In this document: piece after piece, positions 33,292 through 40,228 of the stretch | Position numbering within the stretch: position 1 is the first letter of the stretch | How the letters are laid out: every line of letters starts with the position of its first letter | The notes under the pieces: model-generated | What the model saw: the letters and a program-made list of their open reading frames with translations, nothing else | Told to the model about the DNA's origin: nothing | Database searches by the model: none | Source: Sphingobacteriia bacterium | Lineage (GTDB): Bacteria; Bacteroidota; Bacteroidia; NS11-12g; UBA955 | Length of the DNA: 40,228 bases | Direction of reading: 5' to 3' | NCBI GenBank assembly: GCA_021151535.1 | Contig: JAGKXC010000024.1 | Location: 1 to 40,228, forward strand | Made by a program: the position numbers and the translations under genes

Positions 33292-34668
33292 TTAATTCTC
33301 TTTTTTGGCATCCATTACTTCATAGTAATCTAATTCTTTGTGAAATGATTCTTCAACTTGATACGTTCCCCACCAGCCTAAAATCAAGCAAACTGCTCCA
33401 ATAATTATAGCTGCAAATGAATAGGGTTTATCGTTCCAAATTCCAGAATGGTGCTGGAAATATTGGGCGATAATTTCAAATCCTCCGGTAATTAATAATA
33501 CACCACCTCTAACAAAATTAGGCACCGTGGCGGCAACGGTAGATCTAATATTTGTTCCAAATTGCTCTGAAGCATTAGTAACAAATACTGCCCAATAACC
33601 AGTAACAGTTCCCAATAGCACAGCTACAATTTTATAGTAGTTTTGACCGAATACAAATCCATTGTCTTCATTGGTTGGCACAGGTCCAAATAAAAACAAC
33701 CAAGTGAAAATCAAAATGCCAGCAAGATTAAAATAAATAGCTTTCTTTCTGCTTTGCAATACTTGACTCATTAATCCTGAAATAATATCACCGATACTCA
33801 AACCTACATAACTCCACATCACCATTTCTGGGGTTGAAATATTAACCAGTTGTTTGTTCTGTATTGAATTACCCGTTGTTAAATGATATATTTCAGGGAA
33901 GAATTTATGAGCCAAAGCAATAAGAATTCCAATTACAAACCATACAGGTAAACCAATTGTGATACAAGCGATGTATTTGGTTCTGTTTTTTTTGTTGAAC
34001 AACCAAAGGAATTTACCTTTCTGAATATCTTTTTTGTCTTTAACTTCTTCAAACAAACCACTTTCAAAGGTAGAAGCGCGCAAAGCCAATAACAGTAAAC
34101 CCATAATTCCCCCAACAATGTATGCCGTTTGCCAGTTTTCAACAGGTTTGTCTATAAGTGAAGAAATCCATGAAGAGATTAAATCTCCATTTTCATTGAT
34201 TGTGAAAGCGAAAACTGCACCCAATGCGCCAAAAGTTACGATAACCATAGTGCCAATCCCCCTTTTTTGGGTAGGCATTAATTCGCTAACCAGTGTAATT
34301 GCCGCACCTAATTCACCTGCCAATCCAATTCCAGCCATTAATCGCCAAAATTTATAGGCTTCCACAGTGGTAACAAATGCATTGGCAATATTTGCCAAGC
34401 TATACAGTAGAATACTACCAAAAAGAACACTTACTCTGCCTTTTACATCACCCCAAATTCCCCAAAGGATTCCACCAATCATCATACCTGCCATTTGCCA
34501 TCTAAAAAGCACGGTTTCGTATTTTTCAACTGAAATACCTAGGCTAGACAAGCTGTCTTTTTTAATGATATTAAATAATATAAGATCATAAATATCAACG
34601 AAATAGCCCATTGATGCTACAATAAGCAGTAATATGATGTTTTTATTGTCTTTGTTGCTGATTTTCAT
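33292..34668 (-). CDS. MFS transporter (MHS/sugar-porter-like)
   Basis: Inner-membrane secondary transporter of the major facilitator superfamily, 458 residues with about 12 hydrophobic segments. Early signatures are G-Y-F-V-D-I-Y-D-L-I-L-F-N and the motif A-like G-I-W-G-D-V-K-G-R-V-S-V after segment 2, with R-L-M-A-G-I-G-L-A-G-E-L-G in segment 4. The cytoplasmic central loop lies around residues 210-230. Similar genes are common in Bacteroidota but their substrate is not known to me. It overlaps the upstream msrC by 4 bases (ATGA), so it is probably co-translated with that enzyme; a link to methionine sulfoxide uptake is only an inference. Confidence 0.88.
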   Translation of the reverse strand: MKISNKDNKNIILLLIVASMGYFVDIYDLILFNIIKKDSLSSLGISVEKYETVLFRWQMAGMMIGGILWGIWGDVKGRVSVLFGSILLYSLANIANAFVTTVEAYKFWRLMAGIGLAGELGAAITLVSELMPTQKRGIGTMVIVTFGALGAVFAFTINENGDLISSWISSLIDKPVENWQTAYIVGGIMGLLLLALRASTFESGLFEEVKDKKDIQKGKFLWLFNKKNRTKYIACITIGLPVWFVIGILIALAHKFFPEIYHLTTGNSIQNKQLVNISTPEMVMWSYVGLSIGDIISGLMSQVLQSRKKAIYFNLAGILIFTWLFLFGPVPTNEDNGFVFGQNYYKIVAVLLGTVTGYWAVFVTNASEQFGTNIRSTVAATVPNFVRGGVLLITGGFEIIAQYFQHHSGIWNDKPYSFAAIIIGAVCLILGWWGTYQVEESFHKELDYYEVMDAKKEN

Positions 34669-35153
34669 ACCAAAGCTGCCAATTTAGTACAAATTTGCTC
34701 TAAATAGTTACGATCTACCTCGTCAAAACAAGAAAAATCCTTGCTGTCAACATCTAGAACTCCTAAAACCTCCTTACTATTGTTGAATATTGGCACCACA
34801 ATTTCACTATTACTTTGGCTACTGCATGCAATATGCCCTGGGAATTCATGCACATTTGGCACTATCGTAGTTTGGCGATGTAACCAAGTATGCCCGCAAA
34901 CTCCTTTTCCAATTTGAATGGTAGTACAAGCTGGATCGCCCTGAAAAACATCCAGCTCTAACATGTTGTTTTTTACTTTGTATATACCTACCCACCACCA
35001 ATTGTGCACTTGTTTAAGGAGCGACATTGTGTTTCCCAAATTGGCATTTCTACCAACTTTAGCATCAATCAGTTCGTTTAAACATTGTAAAATGTACTCA
35101 TATTTTTCTACCTTGGTTAGGCTTGCAAAGGAGATTTCTCTAACATTTTCCAT
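34665..35153 (-). CDS. msrC: Free methionine-(R)-sulfoxide reductase (GAF fold)
   Basis: A 162-residue GAF-domain protein. The three cysteines of the fRMsr family are all in context: P-A-C-T-T-I, G-K-G-V-C-G-H-T-W and G-H-I-A-C-S-S-Q, followed by N-S-E-I-V-V-P-I and G-V-L-D-V-D-S-K-D-F. F-Q-G-D-P-A and N-V-H-E-F-P-G-H line the small-molecule pocket. The enzyme reduces free Met-(R)-sulfoxide with thioredoxin as electron donor. The match is good enough to prefer this over a generic GAF sensor. It is first of a two-gene unit, overlapping the MFS gene by 4 bases. It is divergent from the SNF2 gene. Confidence 0.87.
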   Translation of the reverse strand: MENVREISFASLTKVEKYEYILQCLNELIDAKVGRNANLGNTMSLLKQVHNWWWVGIYKVKNNMLELDVFQGDPACTTIQIGKGVCGHTWLHRQTTIVPNVHEFPGHIACSSQSNSEIVVPIFNNSKEVLGVLDVDSKDFSCFDEVDRNYLEQICTKLAALV

Positions 35154-35257
35154 TATTTATGATTGTTTGATGCGAATTTAATGCGGTTCACTAACAATTA
35201 ATTGTTGAATTGAAATTTCATGCGTAGTTTGCCAGTTTATTTGACGAAAGAGGGTAG

Positions 35258-38200
35258 ATGGAGGTAACCAATTCAAAACCGTTTGAGGTAGTTTTTACCT
35301 TTGTAAAGCATCCATATTTTGGGATGTTGGTTGAAGCAAATGCTGTACAGCTGCTGGCGAATGGAAAGCCTTCGCTTACATATCAGCGAATTAGAGAGAA
35401 AACCTGTGATTATTATGGTTTAAATGATGCTCAGAAAAAGGCTGTAGAATTAATTGAAACATTTGAAGCTGAAAAGATTATTAAGCGATTTGCTAAGACA
35501 ACCAAAGCAATAAAGCCTGCTGAATTCTTTTTAAAGCATTTCAATAAGGAAGTGGAACCCCTAATTCGGGAATTTATTGAAAAGCAATTGCATCAAATAT
35601 TGTGGATTATTAGAGATTTTCCATTGTATTGGTCTGGGATAGCAAAAGAAGCTATGGATCATCCTGTGAAATTTGTAAATGAACCAGCTTCTGTGTTGTT
35701 TCATTTTCGCAGAGATGAAACTGGTACAAATTATTTTATATCCGTAAAACAAGGTGGTGAGAAGGTTCAATTTTATCAAAATGAATCTGAAGTTCTTACC
35801 AATCAACCGGCATGGTTATTAACACCTTCGCATTTGGTGTTTTTTAATTCATTTGTTGATGGTAAAAAAATCAAGCCTTTCTTAAATAAGAAGTTTATTC
35901 ATATTGACCCACATCAAGAGGCATCTTACATGGAAAAGTTTGTTAAACCTTTGCTTGAAAATAATGATGTTTATGCAGTTGGGTTTGATATTGTAACGGA
36001 GCAATTTGATGCACAACCAATTTTATCGTTAAATAGCGATTGGTCTACGCCTGGTTTGGTTTTGTATATGAGATATGGTTCCTGGTCATTCCCGTATCAT
36101 GTAAATAAAAAAGTTAATGTAAGATTAGAAAATACCGCAGAAGGTTTTATTTTTCATCGCATCAGACGTAGTTACGGCTTTGAAAAGGCAAAAGTAAAAT
36201 TCTTAAATGAATTGGGTTTAAAACAATCTGCAGGTAGTTTGTTCTCGAATGAAGAACACACCCATTCCTATGATTTAGTAGCTTGGATCAATGAGAATAA
36301 GGAGATTTTGGAAAGAAATGGATTTGAAATTGCTCAGGAAAACTCGCAAACCAAATTTTATTTAGGTCCGATTAATTTGCAAGTAGTTGTAAATAATGGC
36401 ATCGATTGGTTTGATGTGAAAGCCATTGTTAAATTAAATGGATTCGAAATTCCATTTATTAAGTTAAGAAAGCACATTATCGATAGAAGAAGAGAATATC
36501 TTCTTCCCAATGGTGAAATTGTTATATTGCCCCAAGAATGGTTTGATAGATTTCAACAAATAGTAAATTTATCGGAAATTCACGATGATTCATTTAGGGT
36601 CCGAAACATTCATGTTTCTTTGTTGGCTGATTTGGATGAGTATTTGGAAAATGCTCCACAAATTGAGAATTGGGCTCAAGCTTTGGAGTCTCCAAATATT
36701 CCAGATTACGAATTGCCTGTTGGATTTAAAGCAACGATGAGAGACTACCAATTGGAAGGTTACCGTTGGATCCGATATATGCATGAAAAGAGATTTGGTG
36801 CATTATTAGCAGATGATATGGGTCTAGGTAAAACGGTTCAAACTTTGGCGGTGGTAGCACAAATTTCTCAAGATGAAATATTTAAAAAAGGTATTGAAAA
36901 ACAATTAAATATAGCAGCTACTTCAAGTGGGAGTTTAAGTGTTGTAGGGCCAAGTAATTCTGTAGAATCTACTGAGATTTCTCTTGAAATTACCTCGAAT
37001 TTAAAAGCAAAATCAAATTCTGATGTACAGCATTTGCCAGCTTTCGTTGCAGAAAACCTACTTCTGAAAACTTTAATTATTGCTCCAAAATCGCTCCTTT
37101 ATAATTGGCAATCAGAAGCGCAAAAATTTCATCCCGGTTTAAACACAATACTATACACGGGTTTCAATAGAAAGTTGTTACAATCGCAATTTCCATCTGC
37201 CGATATGATTATCATGAGTTATGGTACCATGAGAAATGATATCGATTTTCTTAAACAATTGCGCTTTCAAATGGTAGTCTTAGATGAAAGTCAAGCGATT
37301 AAAAATCCTTCATCACAAACATCAAGGGCATTATTACAACTCCAATCCAATCAACGCATTGCGCTAACTGGAACACCAATCGAAAATACTTTGCTGGATA
37401 TTTGGAGTCAAATGAACTTTTTGAATCCTGGATTATTGGGTTCTTACACTTATTTTGAAAAGAATTTTATAAGACCCATTGAACGTGGAGCCAATGCCCA
37501 GAAAGCAGAAAATTTAAGAACCCTCATTGATCCTTTTGTATTAAGAAGAACCAAGAAACAGGTAATTAAAGAGTTGCCACCTAAAATTGAGAAGGTTCAC
37601 TTCTGTGAAATGAGCCAAGAACAAGCCGAATTATACGAATCCGTAAAAAATCAGTATAGAAATGAGATATTACAACATGTAAATGATGTGGGAATTTCAC
37701 GTTCTAGATTAAAGATTTTTAATGGTTTGATGCACCTTAGACAGATTGCACTTAACCCATCGCTAAAAAACGATGAATTTACTGGAAATAGCGGAAAAGA
37801 TGATGAAATAATGCGAATGCTGTTGAGAGCAATTGAAAATAAGCACAAAGTTTTGTTGTTTTCACAGTTTGTGGGTTATTTAAAGATATTCGAAGACGTA
37901 TTGATCGAAAACCAGATAAGTTATTGCTATTTAGATGGTTCTATGGATGAGAAGGAACGCCAACAGCAAATCAATTTGTTTCAAAATGAATCAGAAAAGC
38001 AGGTGTTTTTGTTGAGTCTTAGGGCTGGAAATAGTGGTTTAAATTTAACTGCCGCGGATTATGTGTTCTTAGCGGATCCATGGTGGAATCCTTTTACCAT
38101 GAAACAAGCCGAGGATAGAGCTCACCGAATTGGGCAGGATAAACCTGTATTCTCATATAAATTCATCACTAAGAATACAATTGAAGAAAAAATTTTGGCA

Positions 38201-38302
38201 CTACAAGCTAAAAAAGCTGCATTGGCCGAAAGCATAATTCCCGATGAAGATTCAATTTTGGCTTCGCTAAATATTGAAGAATTAGAAGACCTTTTGAATT
38301 GA
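35258..38302 (+). CDS. SNF2/Rad54-family DNA-dependent ATPase
   Basis: A 1014-residue Swi2/Snf2-type translocase. Residues 1-470 are a long N-terminal part typical of bacterial SNF2 proteins, with no zinc-finger CxxC set that I can see. Motif I is D-D-M-G-L-G-K-T (519-526); motif II is D-E-S-Q (676-679, in place of the usual DEAH/DEAQ); L-T-G-T-P-I-E-N is motif III. Motif VI is Q-A-E-D-R-A-H-R-I-G-Q (950-960). Between motifs I and Ia, residues ~540-600 form a Ser/Thr/Asn-rich insert. Its client (chromosome, RNA polymerase or repair) is unknown. It ends 8 bases before the ung ATG, so the pair may be co-transcribed. Confidence 0.9.
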   Translation: MEVTNSKPFEVVFTFVKHPYFGMLVEANAVQLLANGKPSLTYQRIREKTCDYYGLNDAQKKAVELIETFEAEKIIKRFAKTTKAIKPAEFFLKHFNKEVEPLIREFIEKQLHQILWIIRDFPLYWSGIAKEAMDHPVKFVNEPASVLFHFRRDETGTNYFISVKQGGEKVQFYQNESEVLTNQPAWLLTPSHLVFFNSFVDGKKIKPFLNKKFIHIDPHQEASYMEKFVKPLLENNDVYAVGFDIVTEQFDAQPILSLNSDWSTPGLVLYMRYGSWSFPYHVNKKVNVRLENTAEGFIFHRIRRSYGFEKAKVKFLNELGLKQSAGSLFSNEEHTHSYDLVAWINENKEILERNGFEIAQENSQTKFYLGPINLQVVVNNGIDWFDVKAIVKLNGFEIPFIKLRKHIIDRRREYLLPNGEIVILPQEWFDRFQQIVNLSEIHDDSFRVRNIHVSLLADLDEYLENAPQIENWAQALESPNIPDYELPVGFKATMRDYQLEGYRWIRYMHEKRFGALLADDMGLGKTVQTLAVVAQISQDEIFKKGIEKQLNIAATSSGSLSVVGPSNSVESTEISLEITSNLKAKSNSDVQHLPAFVAENLLLKTLIIAPKSLLYNWQSEAQKFHPGLNTILYTGFNRKLLQSQFPSADMIIMSYGTMRNDIDFLKQLRFQMVVLDESQAIKNPSSQTSRALLQLQSNQRIALTGTPIENTLLDIWSQMNFLNPGLLGSYTYFEKNFIRPIERGANAQKAENLRTLIDPFVLRRTKKQVIKELPPKIEKVHFCEMSQEQAELYESVKNQYRNEILQHVNDVGISRSRLKIFNGLMHLRQIALNPSLKNDEFTGNSGKDDEIMRMLLRAIENKHKVLLFSQFVGYLKIFEDVLIENQISYCYLDGSMDEKERQQQINLFQNESEKQVFLLSLRAGNSGLNLTAADYVFLADPWWNPFTMKQAEDRAHRIGQDKPVFSYKFITKNTIEEKILALQAKKAALAESIIPDEDSILASLNIEELEDLLN

Positions 38303-38310
38303 TAATCATT

Positions 38311-39015
38311 ATGATTTTGGTTCCTGAAGAATGGTTAAAGGCAGTGTCTCCTTTTATTTCTACAGAAGAAATTAATGTCATCTGGGATAATTCAATGTTA
38401 GAACGCTCCCGATCAACTGTTTATCCAGCAATAGAATCGGTTTTTAAAGCATTCCATTGCACATTGCCACACCAAGTGAAATGCGTAATTGTAGGACAAG
38501 ATCCTTACCATGGCCCCAATCAAGCCATGGGATTGTCGTTTTCGGTGCCTGTAGGTATGAAACAACCACCTTCTTTGAGAAATATGATGGTTGAATTATA
38601 CCAAAACTTTAAAAATATAGATTTAGCTGCGGAGGTTATTTCCGCCACTGACTTAACAAATTGGACGGTTGAAGGTGTATTTTTGTTGAATCGTATTTTA
38701 ACGGTAGAACAAGGCTTACCATTATCTCATGCGAAAATAGGATGGCAAAAATTTACAGAAGCGGTAATTGAATCACTTAACCTATTGCCGCAACCCATTG
38801 TGTATATTCTAATGGGAAAACCCGCTCAAGAATTGAGTCAGTTAATTAAAAATCCGAATCATTTGGTGTTAAAAACAGTACATCCAAGTCCGCTTTCTGC
38901 ATACCAGGGATATTTTGGTTGCGAAATGTATCTGAAAGCAAATGAGTTTTTAGAAAACAAAGGGATTAAACCTATCAATTGGTTATCAATTTCCACCAAT
39001 AAAAATTTGTTGTAA
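38311..39015 (+). CDS. ung: Uracil-DNA glycosylase, family 1
   Basis: Base-excision repair enzyme that removes uracil from DNA. It has 234 residues from ATG 38311; a TTG four codons earlier overlaps the SNF2 stop and is not needed. The water-activating motif G-Q-D-P-Y-H-G is at residues 62-68 (Asp64). G-V-F-L-L-N-R-I-L-T-V (122-132) holds the uracil-binding Asn, and H-P-S-P-L-S-A-Y (191-198) is the minor-groove loop with the catalytic His. This set identifies family 1. It follows the SNF2 gene by 8 bases, both being DNA-upkeep genes. Confidence 0.95.
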   Translation: MILVPEEWLKAVSPFISTEEINVIWDNSMLERSRSTVYPAIESVFKAFHCTLPHQVKCVIVGQDPYHGPNQAMGLSFSVPVGMKQPPSLRNMMVELYQNFKNIDLAAEVISATDLTNWTVEGVFLLNRILTVEQGLPLSHAKIGWQKFTEAVIESLNLLPQPIVYILMGKPAQELSQLIKNPNHLVLKTVHPSPLSAYQGYFGCEMYLKANEFLENKGIKPINWLSISTNKNLL

Positions 39016-39112
39016 GTGTTTGTTTTTGAAAGTCTTATGTGTATTTAAGTAAACCAAATTATACAGTTTTTTTACTGTGTATAGATTCTAAATTCACCAA
39101 CTAAATAAATGA

Positions 39113-39120
39113 TAAATTTG
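39113..39120 (+). promoter_or_regulatory. Possible -7 element (TAAATTTG) ahead of ftsE
   Basis: TAAATTTG matches TAnnTTTG and ends 4 bases before the GTG at 39125. The 109-bp gap after ung is where a promoter is expected. No TTG lies at 17-23 bases upstream. Confidence 0.4.
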
Positions 39121-39124
39121 AATT

Positions 39125-39829
39125 GTGGAATATCCAATTTATCTATCTCAAGCAACCATTATACAAGGTCAAATTGAAGTCCTCCAAAGCATCGATTTAC
39201 GCGTAGCTGAAGGTGAATTTGCATATTTGATTGGACGTACAGGCGCAGGTAAATCATCCTTGCTTAAAACGTTGTATGGCGAGCTTCCATTGGAATTTGG
39301 CGATGCAATGATTGCAGGATACCAATTGAAAGGATTGTCGAAAAAAGACATTCCATTTCTAAGAAGGAAATTGGGTATAATTTTCCAAGATTTTCAACTT
39401 TTAACGGATAGAAATGTTTTGGAAAATTTATACTTTGTGATGAAAGCAACTGGTTGGAAAAACAAGCATGACATGAAAGATCGCGCCTATGCAGTACTCC
39501 AAAAAGTTGGACTTGAAACCAAAGATTACAAGATTCCTGCAGAATTAAGTGGAGGTGAACAACAAAGATTGGTAATAGCTAGGGCACTTATCAATAATCC
39601 CAAAGTTATCTTAGCGGATGAACCTACAGGAAACTTGGATCCCACTGTTTCAGATGAAATTATGACGTTATTAAAGTCTATCGCCAACGAGGGAACAACC
39701 ATTTTAATGGCTACTCACGATTATAGAATCATCCAAAAATTTGGCGGAAGTATCTATCAGTTGCATCAAAGAAGTTTAAAGCAAATTGATAATATTCAAG
39801 ATTTTATCCAATCAATTACTGAAATCTGA
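39125..39829 (+). CDS. ftsE: Cell division ATP-binding protein FtsE
   Basis: ABC ATPase of the FtsEX type, which in other bacteria relays divisome state to periplasmic peptidoglycan hydrolases. It has 234 residues. Walker A is G-R-T-G-A-G-K-S (37-44), the Q-loop is F-Q-D-F-Q-L-L (88-94), the signature is L-S-G-G-E-Q-Q-R (141-148), Walker B is V-I-L-A-D-E-P (161-167) and the switch His is in A-T-H-D. R-R-K-L-G-I-I-F-Q-D-F is typical of FtsE. The start is GTG; the nearest ATG (39109) is out of frame. No ftsX is adjacent. Its last 34 bases overlap the convergent gene at the window edge. A LolD-like role is less likely given the FtsE-type residues. Confidence 0.85.
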   Translation: MEYPIYLSQATIIQGQIEVLQSIDLRVAEGEFAYLIGRTGAGKSSLLKTLYGELPLEFGDAMIAGYQLKGLSKKDIPFLRRKLGIIFQDFQLLTDRNVLENLYFVMKATGWKNKHDMKDRAYAVLQKVGLETKDYKIPAELSGGEQQRLVIARALINNPKVILADEPTGNLDPTVSDEIMTLLKSIANEGTTILMATHDYRIIQKFGGSIYQLHQRSLKQIDNIQDFIQSITEI

Positions 39830-40228
39830 TACGTATCTAAAAGTTTTTGTTTGGTGGCAATCACTGTTTGTTTGCTAGCTTCTGTATATTTCTGGCGATA
39901 AGTTAAATTAGCCCGGTTTAAATTCAATTGCTGTTGTTGGAAATCAGATATCACAATTGATTTCATACCAGTGGTTGGATTTGGCAAACTGAATTCAATC
40001 GAAATATTACGATAAATCCAATTTTTACAATCGATTTTGGTGGTTGCATACAATTCGTTTTGATATTTGGTTAGCCAATTATATTCACTGTAATTGTAGA
40101 TCCTGCTGGCTTCGGTTGAAACAAATGTAATGCCTTGGTTGTAAGGGAAATTAGAATATTGTGAAAGAATTAAATCTGAAAGTAATGAATCTTTATCCCA
40201 TGTCTGTATCAAATTTTTATTCTTGAAG
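39796..40228 (-). CDS. Unrecognised protein, C-terminal part (runs off the window)
   Basis: A minus-strand frame with no stop from the window edge to TGA at 39796-39798, at least 143 residues. An internal TTG at 40212 exists, but the frame stays open beyond it, so the start is probably outside. I do not recognise the family. The visible part is polar with many Tyr, Gln and Asn, has no membrane segment, and reads W-L-T-K-Y-Q-N-E-L-Y, then I-E-F-S-L-P-N-P, then a helical Q-Q-Q-Q-L-N-L-N-R-A end. It overlaps the end of ftsE by 34 bases on the other strand. Reality is supported by the long open frame and the codon use, not by homology. Confidence 0.55.
   Translation of the reverse strand, partial: FKNKNLIQTWDKDSLLSDLILSQYSNFPYNQGITFVSTEASRIYNYSEYNWLTKYQNELYATTKIDCKNWIYRNISIEFSLPNPTTGMKSIVISDFQQQQLNLNRANLTYRQKYTEASKQTVIATKQKLLDTYQISVIDWIKS

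Noticed and set aside
39061..39085. ACAGT-TTTTTT-ACTGT inverted repeat after ung, considered as a terminator.
   Set aside because: The stem is only about 5 bp before a mismatch and no T-run follows it.
1..40228. Search for CRISPR arrays, tRNA/rRNA genes, insertion sequences, phage genes or toxin-antitoxin pairs.
   Set aside because: No regular spaced repeats, tRNA-like cloverleafs, transposase motifs or phage modules were seen; there is no gene-free stretch over 300 bases.

Overview
The window is an ordinary-looking chromosomal stretch of an AT-rich bacterium of the phylum Bacteroidota. The evidence is: two proteins with type IX secretion (T9SS) C-terminal signals, one of type A and one of the gliding-motility/type B kind; a fused LpxC-FabZ enzyme; an HU-like/SPOR membrane protein; a very short NuoG; a DUF7948/SBBP-type propeller protein; promoters of the TTTG / TAnnTTTG kind; and almost no Shine-Dalgarno sequences. 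I cannot place it below phylum with confidence (Chitinophagales, Sphingobacteriales or Cytophagales-like would all fit). I see no tRNA, rRNA, CRISPR array, prophage or insertion sequence.

Layout. 1-177: 3' end of mltG. 257-6782: complex I genes nuoABCDEFGH, tightly packed and closed by a perfect 17-bp hairpin terminator; nuoI-N are not here. 6863-8212 (-): murF. 8328-10643 (+): secreted FG-GAP/VCBS protein. 10645-14618 (-): lpxD, lpxC-fabZ and lpxA for lipid A, followed by an ABC ATPase. 14762-16747 (+): POT-family peptide transporter with an unusual inserted domain. 16819-21835 (-): a probable operon of an outer-membrane barrel protein, an HU-like/SPOR protein, a TonB-like protein and folC. 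22058-23242 (+): rplU, rpmA and a hotdog acyl-CoA thioesterase. 23175-24011 (-): a 2-oxoglutarate/Fe(II) oxygenase that has lost its C-terminus. 24073-26040 (-): fmt, an ECF sigma factor and a small protein that may be its partner. 26164-30112 (+): a 1264-residue type B T9SS cargo and a 50-residue DUF2256 protein. 30121-35153 (-): msrC and an MFS transporter (overlapping), rnr and a polyprenyl synthetase. 35258-39829 (+): SNF2 helicase, ung and ftsE. 39796-40228 (-): the 3' part of an unrecognised gene running off the window.

Together the genes serve respiration (Nuo), envelope building (MltG, MurF, Lpx, FabZ, polyprenyl synthetase, FtsE, SPOR/TonB-like/outer-membrane set), translation (L21, L27, Fmt), RNA and DNA upkeep (RNase R, SNF2, Ung) and nutrient uptake. 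No clear new defence or mobile system is visible. The items most worth a second look are the truncated oxygenase with a hairpin at its break, the barrel/HU-SPOR/TonB-like operon, the short NuoG with a rearranged last cysteine set, the split nuo operon, the POT insertion, the msrC-MFS coupling and the strong excess of the hexamer GGCGAT/ATCGCC.
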